A stretch of 35,238 nt of DNA from the NCBI RefSeq assembly GCF_004341945.1, contig NZ_SMBP01000026.1, positions 1 to 35,238 on the forward strand, read 5' to 3'. This stretch comes from Longicatena caecimuris. GTDB taxonomy: Bacteria > Bacillota_I > Bacilli_A > Erysipelotrichales > Erysipelotrichaceae. Below are positions 18,058 through 27,053 of the stretch, one piece after another. The first letter of the stretch is position 1. Every line of letters starts with the position of its first letter. Both the position numbers and the translations under genes were made by a program. The notes under the pieces were generated by a model. That model worked only from the letters and a program-made list of their open reading frames with translations. It ran no database searches and had not been told where the DNA came from.

Positions 18058-18891
18058 CTATTTGCCATTACGACGACGAACGATTAATTTCGTTGACGCT
18101 TGTTTTGCTTTACGTGTTTTCACACCCATAGCTTTCTTGCCCCAAGGAGTCATTGGTGATTTACGTCCTACTGGAGTACGTCCTTCACCACCACCATGAG
18201 GGTGATCGTTAGGGTTCATAACAGAACCACGAACTGTTGGGCGGATACCTCTCCAACGGTTACGTCCGGCTTTACCGTAGTTAACCAGACTGTGGTCTTC
18301 GTTTCCGACAGAACCGATGGTTGCGCGGCAGTTAGACAAAATTTTACGAACTTCTCCAGATACCAAACGAACAGTAGCATACTTTTCTTCGATACCTAAG
18401 ATCTGTGCAGATGCACCAGCGGAACGAGCCAGCTGACCACCTTTACCAGGTTTTAATTCGATGTTGTGGATGAAAGTTCCTTCTGGGATATCTTTCAGTT
18501 CCAATGTGTTACCAACTTTGATGTCGGCACCTTCTCCAGAAACAACTGTCATTCCAACAGTTAATCCTTTAGGAGCAATGATGTAACGCTTTTCACCATC
18601 TGCATAGTTTAACAGAGCGATGTTAGCGGAACGGTTTGGATCGTATTCAATTGTTGCAACACGAGCAGGGATACCGTCTTTATTACGTTTAAAGTCGATG
18701 ATACGGTAAGCACGTTTGTGTCCGCCACCCTGATGACGTGTTGTAATACGTCCGTTGTTATTACGTCCACCTTTACTATTTAAAGGGGCAAGTAATGATT
18801 TTTCTGGTTTGTTTGCTGTAATCTCTTCACGAGATAAGCTGGTCATACCACGGCGACCTGGAGTGGTCGGCTTATACTTCTTAATTGGCAT
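18058..18891 (-). CDS. rplB: 50S ribosomal protein L2
   Basis: L2 is needed for subunit association and the peptidyl transferase centre. The 277 residues include [19 protein letters not shown], the RNA-binding core [21 protein letters not shown], and [21 protein letters not shown] containing the conserved functional histidine region. Normal length. A 58-base gap separates it from rplW; I see no clear promoter or terminator there. Confidence 0.99.
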   Translation of the reverse strand: MPIKKYKPTTPGRRGMTSLSREEITANKPEKSLLAPLNSKGGRNNNGRITTRHQGGGHKRAYRIIDFKRNKDGIPARVATIEYDPNRSANIALLNYADGEKRYIIAPKGLTVGMTVVSGEGADIKVGNTLELKDIPEGTFIHNIELKPGKGGQLARSAGASAQILGIEEKYATVRLVSGEVRKILSNCRATIGSVGNEDHSLVNYGKAGRNRWRGIRPTVRGSVMNPNDHPHGGGEGRTPVGRKSPMTPWGKKAMGVKTRKAKQASTKLIVRRRNGK

Positions 18892-18949
18892 GTGTCAATT
18901 TCCTCCTTACGCAATATTTATTCAGGAAATAGCGTTCTTCTTCCTGAGC

Positions 18950-19249
18950 TTATTTAGCTTCTTCTTCGCCAAACAAGTTGATGTCCTGACCTTCTGCAAT
19001 TTTTACATAGGCTTTGCGGACAGCTTTTGTTTTACCAACGTATTTACCCATTCTTTTTGTTTTAGGCTTTACGTTAACAACATTAACAGCAACTACATCA
19101 ACACCGAAGATGCTTTCAACAGCTTGTTTTACCAGTGTCTTGTTAGCGCCTTTTCTAACCTCGAAGGTTACCTTGTTGTCTTCGTCCATGTATCTCATCG
19201 TTTTTTCTGTGATGATTGGACGGATAATAATGTCTTTATAGTTATCCAT
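18950..19249 (-). CDS. rplW: 50S ribosomal protein L23
   Basis: L23 is the trigger factor and SRP docking protein at the tunnel exit. The 99 residues show DIIIRPIITEKTMRYMDEDNKVTFEVRKGANKTLVKQAVE and VVAVNVVNVKPKTKRMGKYVGKTKAVRKAYVKI. Its ATG shares a base with the rplD stop (TAATG), indicating coupled translation. Confidence 0.99.
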   Translation of the reverse strand: MDNYKDIIIRPIITEKTMRYMDEDNKVTFEVRKGANKTLVKQAVESIFGVDVVAVNVVNVKPKTKRMGKYVGKTKAVRKAYVKIAEGQDINLFGEEEAK

Positions 19250-19878
19250 TATGCAAGTGCCTCCTCAACATCTTTCACAGCAGCTTCTGTAAAGACGATT
19301 TTGTTAGCATTTACGATATCGTAAACATTCAATCCATCAGCAGTCAGCATCATCATGCTAGGGATGTTGCGCATGCTCAGGAATGCATTTTCAAAATCTT
19401 CACCTTCAGATACTACAAACAATGTTTTTCTTGGAGCGTTCAGGTTTGCGATGATTTCATTGAAAGCTTTTGTCTTAGGTGCTTCCAATTCAAACTTATC
19501 AACCACGCTCATAGCGTTTTCTGCCACTTTTTCAGATAATACTGATTTCAGTGCCAGACGGCGAACTTTTTTGTTCAGCTTGTATGCATAGCTTCTTGGT
19601 GTAGGACCAAATACCGTTCCGCCACCTCTCCACTGTGTAGCACGGATGGAACCCTGACGCGCACGTCCTGTTCCCTTCTGACGCCAAGGCTTACGACCGC
19701 CACCGCGAACTTCTGTACGGTTTTTGGTGTCGTGTGTTCCCTGACGCATGCTTGCACGCTGCATCACAATGGCATCAAAGATACATTGCTGATTTGGCTC
19801 GATGCCAAATACTGTATCGGCAAGAGTAATTTCGTGAAGCTCTTTACCAGCTTGGCTTAATACGACCATCTTAGGCAT
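19249..19878 (-). CDS. rplD: 50S ribosomal protein L4
   Basis: L4 lines the exit tunnel with its long loop; in E. coli it also represses the S10 operon, which matters for the leader described upstream here. The 209 residues include [42 protein letters not shown] (the tunnel loop) and [28 protein letters not shown]. It lies three bases after rplC. Confidence 0.99.
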   Translation of the reverse strand: MPKMVVLSQAGKELHEITLADTVFGIEPNQQCIFDAIVMQRASMRQGTHDTKNRTEVRGGGRKPWRQKGTGRARQGSIRATQWRGGGTVFGPTPRSYAYKLNKKVRRLALKSVLSEKVAENAMSVVDKFELEAPKTKAFNEIIANLNAPRKTLFVVSEGEDFENAFLSMRNIPSMMMLTADGLNVYDIVNANKIVFTEAAVKDVEEALA

Positions 19879-19881
19879 CTT

Positions 19882-20565
19882 TTATTCCTCCTCTTTCGTG
19901 TAATCTACCAAAGTCACAGGAGCTTTATCGCCCTTAGAACATTTAGCAGTGCGTACCATTACTAATCCACGTTTAGGTCCAGGCACGTTACCTTTAATTA
20001 ATAAGTAGTTGTTTTCAACATCAACTTTAACAATTGTCAGGTTCTGGTTTGTTGTTCTGTAACCACCTTCCTGACCAGCCATGATTGTTCCTTTCAGAAT
20101 CTTACCCTGGCGAGATGTAATACCGTTGGTAGCCAAAGAACCAATGTGTCTGTGGTGTCCTGAACCATGGCTCTTAGGACCGATCTTCGCATTGTTACGA
20201 ACGATCGTACCGTTATATCCTTTACCCTTGCTAGTTCCGATTACATCAACCGTTTCACCAGCAGCGAAGATATCAACTTTAACCTCGTCACCAAGATTTA
20301 CATCTAATTCGCAATCGCGGATTTCCTGAGCGAAACGCTTAGGAGCCGTGTTAGCTTTTGCAGCATGTCCCTTGCTAGGTTTTGTGCTGCGTGTTTCTTT
20401 TACATCTTCAAATCCTAACTGTACAGCTTCGTATCCATCGTTTTCCACTGTCTTTTTCTGTAATACTACGTTTGGTGTAGCTTCAACAACAGTAACCGGA
20501 ATCAGTGTTCCTTCTTCCGTAAATACCTGTGTCATTCCAAGTTTACGTCCAAGTATACCTTTCAT
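19882..20565 (-). CDS. rplC: 50S ribosomal protein L3
   Basis: L3 reaches the peptidyl transferase centre and starts large-subunit assembly. I start it at the ATG at 20565, preceded by GGAGGTGACATC, giving 227 residues beginning [29 protein letters not shown]; a longer reading would overlap the ribosome site. The central loop [12 protein letters not shown] is followed by [23 protein letters not shown] and [14 protein letters not shown]. It is somewhat longer than the roughly 209-residue B. subtilis protein, with a short charged extension at the end. Confidence 0.98.
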   Translation of the reverse strand: MKGILGRKLGMTQVFTEEGTLIPVTVVEATPNVVLQKKTVENDGYEAVQLGFEDVKETRSTKPSKGHAAKANTAPKRFAQEIRDCELDVNLGDEVKVDIFAAGETVDVIGTSKGKGYNGTIVRNNAKIGPKSHGSGHHRHIGSLATNGITSRQGKILKGTIMAGQEGGYRTTNQNLTIVKVDVENNYLLIKGNVPGPKRGLVMVRTAKCSKGDKAPVTLVDYTKEEE

Positions 20566-20578
20566 GATGTCACCTCCA

Positions 20579-20890
20579 TTACAGCTTAATTTCGATGTCA
20601 ACACCACTTGGCAGTTCCAGACGGCTCAATGAGTCGATTGTTTCTGCTGTAGGTCCGACGATCTCAATTAAACGTTTGTGCGTTCTGATCTCGAATTGTT
20701 CGCGAGAATCTTTGTATTTGTGTACCGCACGCAGGACTGTTACAACCTGCTTTTCAGTTGGAAGAGGTACTGGTCCAACAATCTTTTTTGCACCGTGAGC
20801 TTGTGCTGCCTGAACAATCTTTTCTGCAGAAGCATCCAAGATTCTGTGTTCGTAGGCCTTTAAGCGAATTCTTACGCTATTTTTTGCCAT
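20579..20890 (-). CDS. rpsJ: 30S ribosomal protein S10
   Basis: S10 is a head protein and, as NusE, a partner of NusB in antitermination. The 103 residues include [60 protein letters not shown] and [16 protein letters not shown]. It is the first gene of the supercluster, behind a leader of about 120 nt; AAAGGAG lies eight bases before the ATG. Confidence 0.99.
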   Translation of the reverse strand: MAKNSVRIRLKAYEHRILDASAEKIVQAAQAHGAKKIVGPVPLPTEKQVVTVLRAVHKYKDSREQFEIRTHKRLIEIVGPTAETIDSLSRLELPSGVDIEIKL

Positions 20891-21008
20891 GAATATGTCT
20901 CCTTTCGTCTATATCGACTATAGACTCGCTCGATGCGAATTCCCTGACCTCGCCGTCCATGACAACGTTTCTCAGTGGGTCAGCAACCTCGCATGTCATT
21001 GCGGTCGT
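20891..21008 (-). promoter_or_regulatory. Structured 5' leader of the S10 operon, candidate autoregulatory RNA
   Basis: The RNA between the inferred transcription start near 21008 and rpsJ can fold. ATGCGA (20989-20994) pairs with TCGCAT (20933-20938) and encloses CTGACC (20978-20983) paired with GGTCAG (20944-20949). ATGACA (20994-20999) can pair with TGTCAT (20959-20964), which crosses both stems, so it forms a pseudoknot or an alternative state. A separate 7-bp hairpin, GTCTATA-GTCGA-TATAGAC (20907-20925), sits just before the ribosome site. There is no terminator in the leader, so control would be at translation or RNA stability. Ligand unknown; L4 or another S10-operon protein is the obvious candidate by analogy. 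Confidence 0.6.
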
Positions 21009-21014
21009 GAGAAT

Positions 21015-21043
21015 ATTCTAACACAGTTGAATAGTGAATACAA
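21015..21043 (-). promoter_or_regulatory. Main promoter of the S10-spc-alpha supercluster
   Basis: TTGTAT (21038-21043) and TAGAAT (21015-21020) are separated by 17 bases on the minus strand, about 125 bases upstream of rpsJ. AT-rich DNA upstream (21044-21080) could serve as an UP element. No promoter of similar quality was found within the cluster. Confidence 0.7.
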
Positions 21044-21371
21044 GCCTTATTTACCGTATTTTTTAACTTTTTTTCAAGGTTTTTTATCATCTTACTTCAC
21101 ATGGTTGCGAGATACAAAATGATAGCGTTTACATGAATTTTCATCCATAAAAGACGGCTATTTTATGATAATTCATGATCAAAATCGGTAAAAAAAACAA
21201 AAAAATCTCCTCCTCTAGAAGCCGCTGTGCCTCTTGAAAAGAAGATTCGATATATTCCTGTAAGATGAAATCGTGTTTTTATGTGCACGAAGGCTTTCTA
21301 TGCAATGCCTTATCCAAAGCTTCCTGTTTATGCCGATGGCACACATCGTAAGTGAAGTACTTCTTTATTCT
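21044..21371. other. Intergenic region between TatD gene and S10 promoter
   Basis: About 330 bases. On the minus strand, an AGAGGC/GCTTCT hairpin at about 21218-21235 followed after eleven bases by T-runs may end the thiamine operon, but the spacing is poor for a terminator. In the frame of the TatD gene, after its stop, the DNA stays open for long stretches, with one TAA near 21272. No ribosome site and start pair is visible, so I call no gene. Confidence 0.4.
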
Positions 21372-22100
21372 TTATACAGATAATTCGCATTTATTTAAGA
21401 AATGGTGATAATTATCCATCAACTGTGCAGCTAAAGATGCTTCTGCTATCTGACGAAGAGCCGCAATCCGCGTTATGCTGCGTGTAAGATACGTACGATA
21501 GGCAGCAAGCGGTACCTCCTTCTGCTCACACCAGCGTATCGCATCAATGCCATCACTTTCTATTAGCATATGTTGTAAAGAAATCTTACGGGCTACTTTG
21601 GTAACGGCAGGATCATCACCAACCGATGGTCCAATGGTAAACCAGCAATCCAATGCCATATAGTCTTCCAAATAATCATCGCAGGAATACCAATGCACAA
21701 GATACGTATTCGGATATTTTCGCAGCAATGGTAATGCTTCTTTTTCCATGCCTTTTAGATGTAACAAGATGGGCTTGTGTAATTGCTGTCCCAACTGCAG
21801 TTGTTTTTCAAAAACTTCCTTCTGCTTTTCCATCGGCGTTTTACACCATACCGCATCCAAACCGATTTCCCCAAGGATCACTGCTTCTTGCAGAATCGGT
21901 AACATTGCTTCCCAAGCTATCGTGTCCGCCTGCCATGGATGAATCCCGGCACTGATTCTAAGCTTTGGATATTGTGCTTGCAGTTCTTTTAGAAAGTGAT
22001 ATTCCTGTGGCGATGCCGCATTTGCTATACCCTCTATCTGATGTTTTTGCATTTCCTTAAAGAACGCTATATCGCTGATATGCAGGTGTGCATCATGCAT
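21372..22100 (-). CDS. TatD-family metal-dependent hydrolase in the thiamine operon
   Basis: A 242-residue TIM-barrel hydrolase of the TatD family. It has HLH (H5, H7), the metal glutamate in LGEIGLD (E78), H114 in LLHLKG, H136 in VHWY and the aspartate in ESDG (D183), so the metal site is complete. TatD relatives include DNases and deacylases; sequence alone does not give the substrate. It overlaps the end of the ATPase gene by eight bases and has GGGGGGAG five bases before its ATG, so it is the last gene of the TPP-riboswitch operon. That context suggests a part in processing imported thiamine precursors, which is inference. Confidence 0.9.
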   Translation of the reverse strand: MHDAHLHISDIAFFKEMQKHQIEGIANAASPQEYHFLKELQAQYPKLRISAGIHPWQADTIAWEAMLPILQEAVILGEIGLDAVWCKTPMEKQKEVFEKQLQLGQQLHKPILLHLKGMEKEALPLLRKYPNTYLVHWYSCDDYLEDYMALDCWFTIGPSVGDDPAVTKVARKISLQHMLIESDGIDAIRWCEQKEVPLAAYRTYLTRSITRIAALRQIAEASLAAQLMDNYHHFLNKCELSV

Positions 22101-22830
22101 GCGACTCCCCCCTTAATAACGAATAAATTTCTTTTCGCTGTTCGCCTTGGGTAAACAGCCAATCTCGACTTTTGACTACTTCATGTAAATTGATTTCCTT
22201 GACGATAGATGCCGGTGAACCGCCTAAGATCAAGATACGATCTGCCAGATATAAAGCCTCATCAATATCATGCGTTACAAGCAAGGTCGTCTTCTGCAAT
22301 TCTTTTCGCATCGTTAACAGCCAATCCTGCATATCATTACGCGTAATGACATCCAAAGCGCCAAAAGGCTCATCTAACAACAGGATATCTGCACTGCAAA
22401 GCGCTGTTCGCAAGAATGCTGCTCGTTGTCGCATACCACCGGATAATTCTTTCGGATAGGCATGTTCATAACCAGCCAAACCAAAAGTCGCAAATTCTTT
22501 TAACGCTTGTTGCTGCGCTTGCTTTTTGGCATGGTGCAAGCGTCCATACAAGGTAACATTTTCTAAAATCGTATGCCAAGGGAGCAGTAAATCGCTTTGT
22601 GGCATATAAGCAAAGTGGGAGGATATGCCTTCTACTTTTTCATCATCTACATAGAAACAGCCTTCTGCAGCTTGTAAAACCCCAGCCAAAATATTTAACA
22701 GAGTTGATTTCCCACAGCCGCTAGGTCCTATCAATGCCACAAATTCACCTTCTGCCACCTGTAAGCTGACATGTTCCAGTATTTTTTTATTTTCAAAGGC
22801 AATTGCCATATCCTCCACACGCAGTTTCAT
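22093..22830 (-). CDS. thiZ: ABC transporter ATPase for thiamine pyrimidine precursor (ThiZ-like)
   Basis: The 245-residue ATPase energises the importer encoded just upstream. It has Walker A GPSGCGKST, the Q-loop in YMPQSDLLLPW, signature LSGGMRQR, Walker B ILLLDEPFGALD and the switch histidine in LLVTHDIDEAL. It belongs to the nitrate/sulfonate/taurine-type ATPases, which also serve ThiXYZ. It lies nine bases after the binding protein and overlaps the TatD gene. The symbol rests on the riboswitch and partner genes. Confidence 0.9.
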   Translation of the reverse strand: MKLRVEDMAIAFENKKILEHVSLQVAEGEFVALIGPSGCGKSTLLNILAGVLQAAEGCFYVDDEKVEGISSHFAYMPQSDLLLPWHTILENVTLYGRLHHAKKQAQQQALKEFATFGLAGYEHAYPKELSGGMRQRAAFLRTALCSADILLLDEPFGALDVITRNDMQDWLLTMRKELQKTTLLVTHDIDEALYLADRILILGGSPASIVKEINLHEVVKSRDWLFTQGEQRKEIYSLLRGESHA

Positions 22831-22839
22831 AAGCTCTCC

Positions 22840-23829
22840 TTATTTTACAAATTCATTTGTATATTGTTCACTAGCTTTGATCTTTTTATCAATCAGTTTA
22901 TACTCATACATAAAATCGGTGTAATTATCCCACACTTCATCTTTCATGACACCCCATGTTTTGGCATCCTTACGATATTCTGCACTTAAATACTTCTGGC
23001 TTTCTTTTAAGAATGCGAAATCAGTATCCGGTAAGATCTTCTTCATGATTTTGGCAGATTCTTCAGGATGATCAATGGCATATTCATATCCTTTTTTCAC
23101 TGCGTTCATAAATTTCTGTACCGTTTCTGGATTTTCCTTCAACATCTTTTCATTTGTGATAATGACCGGTGTATAATAATCCAAACGCTTATCTAAGTCC
23201 TTTAATGGCATGTAGTTGACATCATAGCCATCCATGCGACCCTTGATTACTGCCCAGCCTTCAAATTCCCATTGAATATCCACTTTTTTACCTAATGCCG
23301 CAAATCCGCTGCCATCAGCTCCTACCATGGTAAGCTTTTTGAAGTCTGCATTTGCTTTTTTCATGACCGCTTTAATAACCGCTTCCTCACTTGGTGCCTG
23401 CCAGCCGGCATACACCTTTCCTTCAAAATCCTTTGGCGATTTGATATTTTCTTTCTTTAAAGAAACAAACCCACTGGTATTATGCTGGATAATGGTCGCA
23501 ATGGCTTTGATTGGCAACACTTCCTCAGCCGTTCTGGCATAGGTGACATCTTCCTGATAGCTGACACCAAATTCACCTTTATTAGCGGCAACCAATACTG
23601 CACTTGTTGAATCATCTCCAGGTTCTATGATGTTGACCTTTAGACCTTCCTCTTTAAAATAACCCTTTTCCTGTGCTACATAAAAGCCAGTGTGATTTGT
23701 GTTTGGTACATAGTCCAATACTAAAGTAACTTCTTTTAACTCTTTTTTTGCGTTATCTTTTGCAGATCCACAGCCCGCAAGAGATGTAACCATCAACGCA
23801 GATAAAGCAAGCAATCCAATCTTTTTCAT
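22840..23829 (-). CDS. thiY: Substrate-binding lipoprotein for thiamine pyrimidine precursor (ThiY-like)
   Basis: A 329-residue secreted lipoprotein: signal [22 protein letters not shown] with lipobox LAGC. The start at 23829 is chosen because GGGAGG lies eight bases upstream and it begins the signal peptide; a longer in-frame reading adds 16 residues. The mature part fits the NMT1/THI5-like family: [37 protein letters not shown], and a late YKLIDKKI. ThiY relatives bind formylaminopyrimidine or related thiamine breakdown products. It lies 16 bases after the permease in the TPP-controlled operon. Confidence 0.9.
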   Translation of the reverse strand: MKKIGLLALSALMVTSLAGCGSAKDNAKKELKEVTLVLDYVPNTNHTGFYVAQEKGYFKEEGLKVNIIEPGDDSTSAVLVAANKGEFGVSYQEDVTYARTAEEVLPIKAIATIIQHNTSGFVSLKKENIKSPKDFEGKVYAGWQAPSEEAVIKAVMKKANADFKKLTMVGADGSGFAALGKKVDIQWEFEGWAVIKGRMDGYDVNYMPLKDLDKRLDYYTPVIITNEKMLKENPETVQKFMNAVKKGYEYAIDHPEESAKIMKKILPDTDFAFLKESQKYLSAEYRKDAKTWGVMKDEVWDNYTDFMYEYKLIDKKIKASEQYTNEFVK

Positions 23830-23845
23830 GTTGTTTTCCTCCCTT

Positions 23846-24592
23846 CTAGCGTTTATAGGGAAATACGATTCGCTCAAGCAACGTCACTGCCAAATGTAAT
23901 AACAGACTCCAGAAGATGATAACGATGACACAGGCAAACACTTTATCTAACATATAACCGTTCTTTACCCGAATCATATAATAACCAAGACCTGCTGATG
24001 CACTCAGCCATTCCCCGACGATAGCTCCGCCGATACAATAGGTCGCTGACACCTTTAACCCAGAGAAAAGGGCTGTTGCGGCTGCCGGTATCTTGACATA
24101 CGCATAAACTTGCCACTTTTTCGCGCCAAAGCTTTTCAACAGGTTGATCTGGTTAACATCCACTTGTGCCAATGCATCACAAAAGGCAATTACGATAGGA
24201 AAGAAGCACATAAACACGACCATCAATACCTTAGGTGCCATGCCAAAGCCTAGCCAGATGGTAAACAGCGGTCCTAAGACCATCACCGGCACTGTCTGTG
24301 TGACAACCAAATGAGGGAAAATGCTATGCTTAAAGTTCTTTGACAGATCCATGCCAATGGCAATCAAGATAGCAGCCACTGTCGCAATCATCAGACCTGT
24401 AACAGCTTCCTGCAATGTCACCATGGAATGCATCCATAATACATCCGCATTCGCAAGCATCGCTTCAACAATCTTACTAGGAGCAGGCAATATGTATAAA
24501 TCTACATCAAAGATTCTTACACATGCTTCCCAAATACCAAGCGTTGCGAAAAGGGTTATGGCTGGCATTATGTATTTACGATAACGTTTCAT
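23846..24592 (-). CDS. thiX: ABC transporter permease for thiamine pyrimidine precursor (ThiX-like)
   Basis: A 248-residue permease of the binding-protein-dependent family, with about six hydrophobic helices and the cytoplasmic coupling loop around [28 protein letters not shown] (an EAA-type loop). [26 protein letters not shown] is typical of the SsuC/TauC/ThiX group. It is the first gene after the TPP riboswitch terminator, 20 bases downstream, and is followed by the binding protein. Confidence 0.92.
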   Translation of the reverse strand: MKRYRKYIMPAITLFATLGIWEACVRIFDVDLYILPAPSKIVEAMLANADVLWMHSMVTLQEAVTGLMIATVAAILIAIGMDLSKNFKHSIFPHLVVTQTVPVMVLGPLFTIWLGFGMAPKVLMVVFMCFFPIVIAFCDALAQVDVNQINLLKSFGAKKWQVYAYVKIPAAATALFSGLKVSATYCIGGAIVGEWLSASAGLGYYMIRVKNGYMLDKVFACVIVIIFWSLLLHLAVTLLERIVFPYKR

Positions 24593-24612
24593 CTTGCGCC
24601 TTCCTTCCTACA

Positions 24613-24638
24613 AATAAAAAACACCTCAAATGAGGCGT
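24613..24638 (-). terminator. Riboswitch-controlled terminator
   Basis: On the minus strand ACGCCTC-ATTT-GAGGTGT followed by six Ts, between the TPP aptamer and the permease start. It is the likely expression platform: ligand-bound aptamer lets it form and stops transcription. Confidence 0.85.
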
Positions 24639-24670
24639 AAGCGAACCAATCTAGTATTTCTTTCTTAGAT

Positions 24671-24755
24671 ATGACTCCCTACGCTAGCATTAACTAGATC
24701 AGGTCATAAGGGACCATCCATAAGGATATCTCAGCCGTAAAGGCGCCCCTGTCAT
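24671..24755 (-). promoter_or_regulatory. TPP riboswitch (thi box)
   Basis: On the minus strand the conserved TPP aptamer words are present in order: GGGGCGCC, GGCTGAGAT, then CCCTTATGACCTGATC and TTAATGCTAGCGTAGGGA. ATGAC (24751-24755) and GTCAT (24671-24675) close the P1 stem. The aptamer binds thiamine pyrophosphate and shuts off the downstream transporter operon through the terminator at 24613-24638. This makes the operon a thiamine or precursor uptake operon with good certainty. Confidence 0.96.
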
Positions 24756-24764
24756 GACAGTATT

Positions 24765-24792
24765 ATTATACTCTATTCTAAGCGAAATGCAA
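24765..24792 (-). promoter_or_regulatory. Promoter of the thiamine transport operon
   Basis: TTGCAT (24787-24792) and TATAAT (24765-24770) are separated by 16 bases on the minus strand and lie directly upstream of the TPP aptamer. Confidence 0.7.
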
Positions 24793-24906
24793 TGCCATCG
24801 AAATATTTACCTAAATTTATAAGATGAGACAACTTTTTAATCTTTCCAACTTTTTAATCTTTCATTGTATGTTTTTAATATTATCTATATCACTTAGGGA
24901 TATCAT

Positions 24907-25032
24907 CGCTATTGTAAAGAGGTTCGTGTGTATTGGCAAAGATAATACCGCTATTGTAAAGCGATTCATGTGTATTGGCAAAGATTATATCGCTATTGTA
25001 AAGAAATCCATGTATATCCCCAATAAAAATTA
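24907..25032. repeat. 42-bp tandem repeat, three copies
   Basis: Three units start at 24907, 24949 and 24991, each opening CGCTATTGTAAAG and the first two sharing TGTGTATTGGCAAAGAT. Copies one and two differ at only about six positions; the third is more diverged in its second half. The period is a multiple of three, and a plus-strand frame through it would repeat a 14-residue block (AIVKRFxCIGKD), but no good ribosome site supports that frame and it runs antisense into the YbjQ gene. It lies in a gene-free stretch, about 24793-25138, between the thiamine promoter and that gene. Confidence 0.85.
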
Positions 25033-25044
25033 TCTACATTACCA

Positions 25045-25131
25045 AAGAAAAAAGCATTTGTTAGTAAGTGAGCGACTGCATCAAGAACTTTTTCCATCTG
25101 CATCTATCAGCTTTCCTAAAACAAATGCCTT
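25045..25131 (-). terminator. Possible terminator after the YbjQ-family gene
   Basis: On the minus strand GCATTTGTT (about 25120-25128) pairs with AACAAATGC (about 25054-25062), followed by TTTTTT. The loop is long (about 57 bases), so this is less certain than the others in the window. It lies just past the stop at 25139. Confidence 0.45.
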
Positions 25132-25138
25132 TTTGCTA

Positions 25139-25459
25139 CTACTTAAATTTTACTGCGGTGCCATAAGCAATAACTTCTGCAGCACCACCCATAATGGCAC
25201 TGGAAGCATAGCGAACATTCACTACAGCATCTGCGCCTAAGTTTTCAGCCTCTTCAACCATACGCTTTGTCGCAAGCGCACGTGCTTCATTCATCATCTC
25301 ATTGTATGCCTTCAATTCACCGCCAACCAAAGTTTTAAAACTCTGTGAGATGTCCTTGCCGATGTTTTTGGTTTGGATGGTACTTCCTTTTACCAATCCT
25401 AACATGTCGAGTTCTTTTCCTGTAATGTAATCAGTATTTACTAAGATCATCTTCTTCAT
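25139..25459 (-). CDS. YbjQ/DUF74 family protein
   Basis: A 106-residue protein of the YbjQ family (UPF0145, PF01906, labelled a putative heavy-metal-binding domain). It shows VNTDYITGKELDMLGLVKGSTIQ, KNIGKDISQSFKTLVGGELKAYNEMMNEAR and AEEAENLGADAVVNVRYASSAIMGGAAEVIAYGTAV in the usual order. These proteins form small ring oligomers of unknown function. Two starts are possible: 25459, only two bases after AAGGAG, or 25450, eleven bases after it; the second gives MILVNTDY. It overlaps the end of the preceding small membrane protein gene, so they are coupled. Confidence 0.92.
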   Translation of the reverse strand: MKKMILVNTDYITGKELDMLGLVKGSTIQTKNIGKDISQSFKTLVGGELKAYNEMMNEARALATKRMVEEAENLGADAVVNVRYASSAIMGGAAEVIAYGTAVKFK

Positions 25460-25649
25460 TGCTCCTTATCTCATGGATGCGTTCCATGACTACATGAATC
25501 CATAAAAACAACAGTGCCAGCATAGGAATCCCAATGAGCAGCAGTATTGGCAGTGGTGCTTGTCCCCAAAATAAAAGACATATCCACATGATCATGTAAA
25601 AGCAGCCAATGATACCAATGATGATAGGGGCCGCCATTTTCTTTCCCAT
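25431..25649 (-). CDS. Small two-helix membrane protein
   Basis: A 72-residue hypothetical protein with two hydrophobic segments (about 6-27 and 31-52) and a charged C-terminus, EIRSNEEDDLSKY. No family recognised. AGGTGATATT precedes the ATG, and a promoter lies 24 bases upstream, which supports real expression. Its 3' end overlaps the start of the YbjQ-family gene, so the two proteins probably act together; that membrane pairing is the only clue to a function. Confidence 0.8.
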   Translation of the reverse strand: MGKKMAAPIIIGIIGCFYMIMWICLLFWGQAPLPILLLIGIPMLALLFLWIHVVMERIHEIRSNEEDDLSKY

Positions 25650-25672
25650 AATATCACCTAGTTTCTAACTTT

Positions 25673-25701
25673 ATTATGAAACAGATAAAGAGAAAAAGCA
25701 A
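25673..25701 (-). promoter_or_regulatory. Promoter for the small membrane protein / YbjQ unit
   Basis: TTGCTT (25696-25701) and CATAAT (25673-25678) are separated by 17 bases on the minus strand, 24 bases upstream of the start at 25649 and just after the tuf terminator. Confidence 0.6.
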
Positions 25702-25756
25702 GAGGGGATAACTATTGAGCAAAGAATTTACAGCTAGGTTGCAAAAGGAAATAGAC

Positions 25757-25784
25757 TAAAAAAAGAGTGCCGAAGCACTCTTTA
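25757..25784 (-). terminator. Terminator of the str operon (after tuf)
   Basis: On the minus strand AAAGAGTGC-TTCG-GCACTCTTT with a UUCG tetraloop followed by Ts (25762-25783). It is a compact, strong intrinsic terminator about 18 bases past the tuf stop. Confidence 0.95.
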
Positions 25785-25801
25785 TCGTTTATAAATTCTG
25801 A

Positions 25802-26986
<1,185 letters not shown>

Positions 26987-27021
26987 TTTAATTTCCTCCT
27001 AAATTTATAGATTTCATGTAT

Positions 27022-27050
27022 ATTCTAATTCAAAGTTTTTATAAAAGCAA
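27022..27050 (-). promoter_or_regulatory. Internal promoter for tuf
   Basis: TTGCTT (27045-27050) and TAGAAT (27022-27027) are separated by 17 bases on the minus strand within the fusA-tuf gap, 35 bases before tuf. An extra tuf promoter would fit the higher demand for EF-Tu than for EF-G. Confidence 0.65.
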
Positions 27051-27053
27051 CAA

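Noticed and set aside
20566-20607. Upstream extension of L3 (and similar extensions of RpoA, S12, BrnQ and the ThiY-like protein)
   Set aside because: In each case the longer frame runs through a strong ribosome site placed for a downstream ATG that begins the conserved family sequence or the signal peptide.
21044-21250. A strong intrinsic terminator before the S10 promoter
   Set aside because: The AGAGGC/GCTTCT hairpin is short and separated by about eleven bases from the T-run, so it does not meet the usual terminator form; some read-through from the thiamine operon into S10 cannot be excluded.
24824-25240. A 138-codon plus-strand frame with a repeated 14-residue block
   Set aside because: There is no proper ribosome site, it overlaps the 3' end of the well-supported YbjQ-family gene in antisense, and its length is explained by the 42-bp repeats. 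It is kept as a repeat only.
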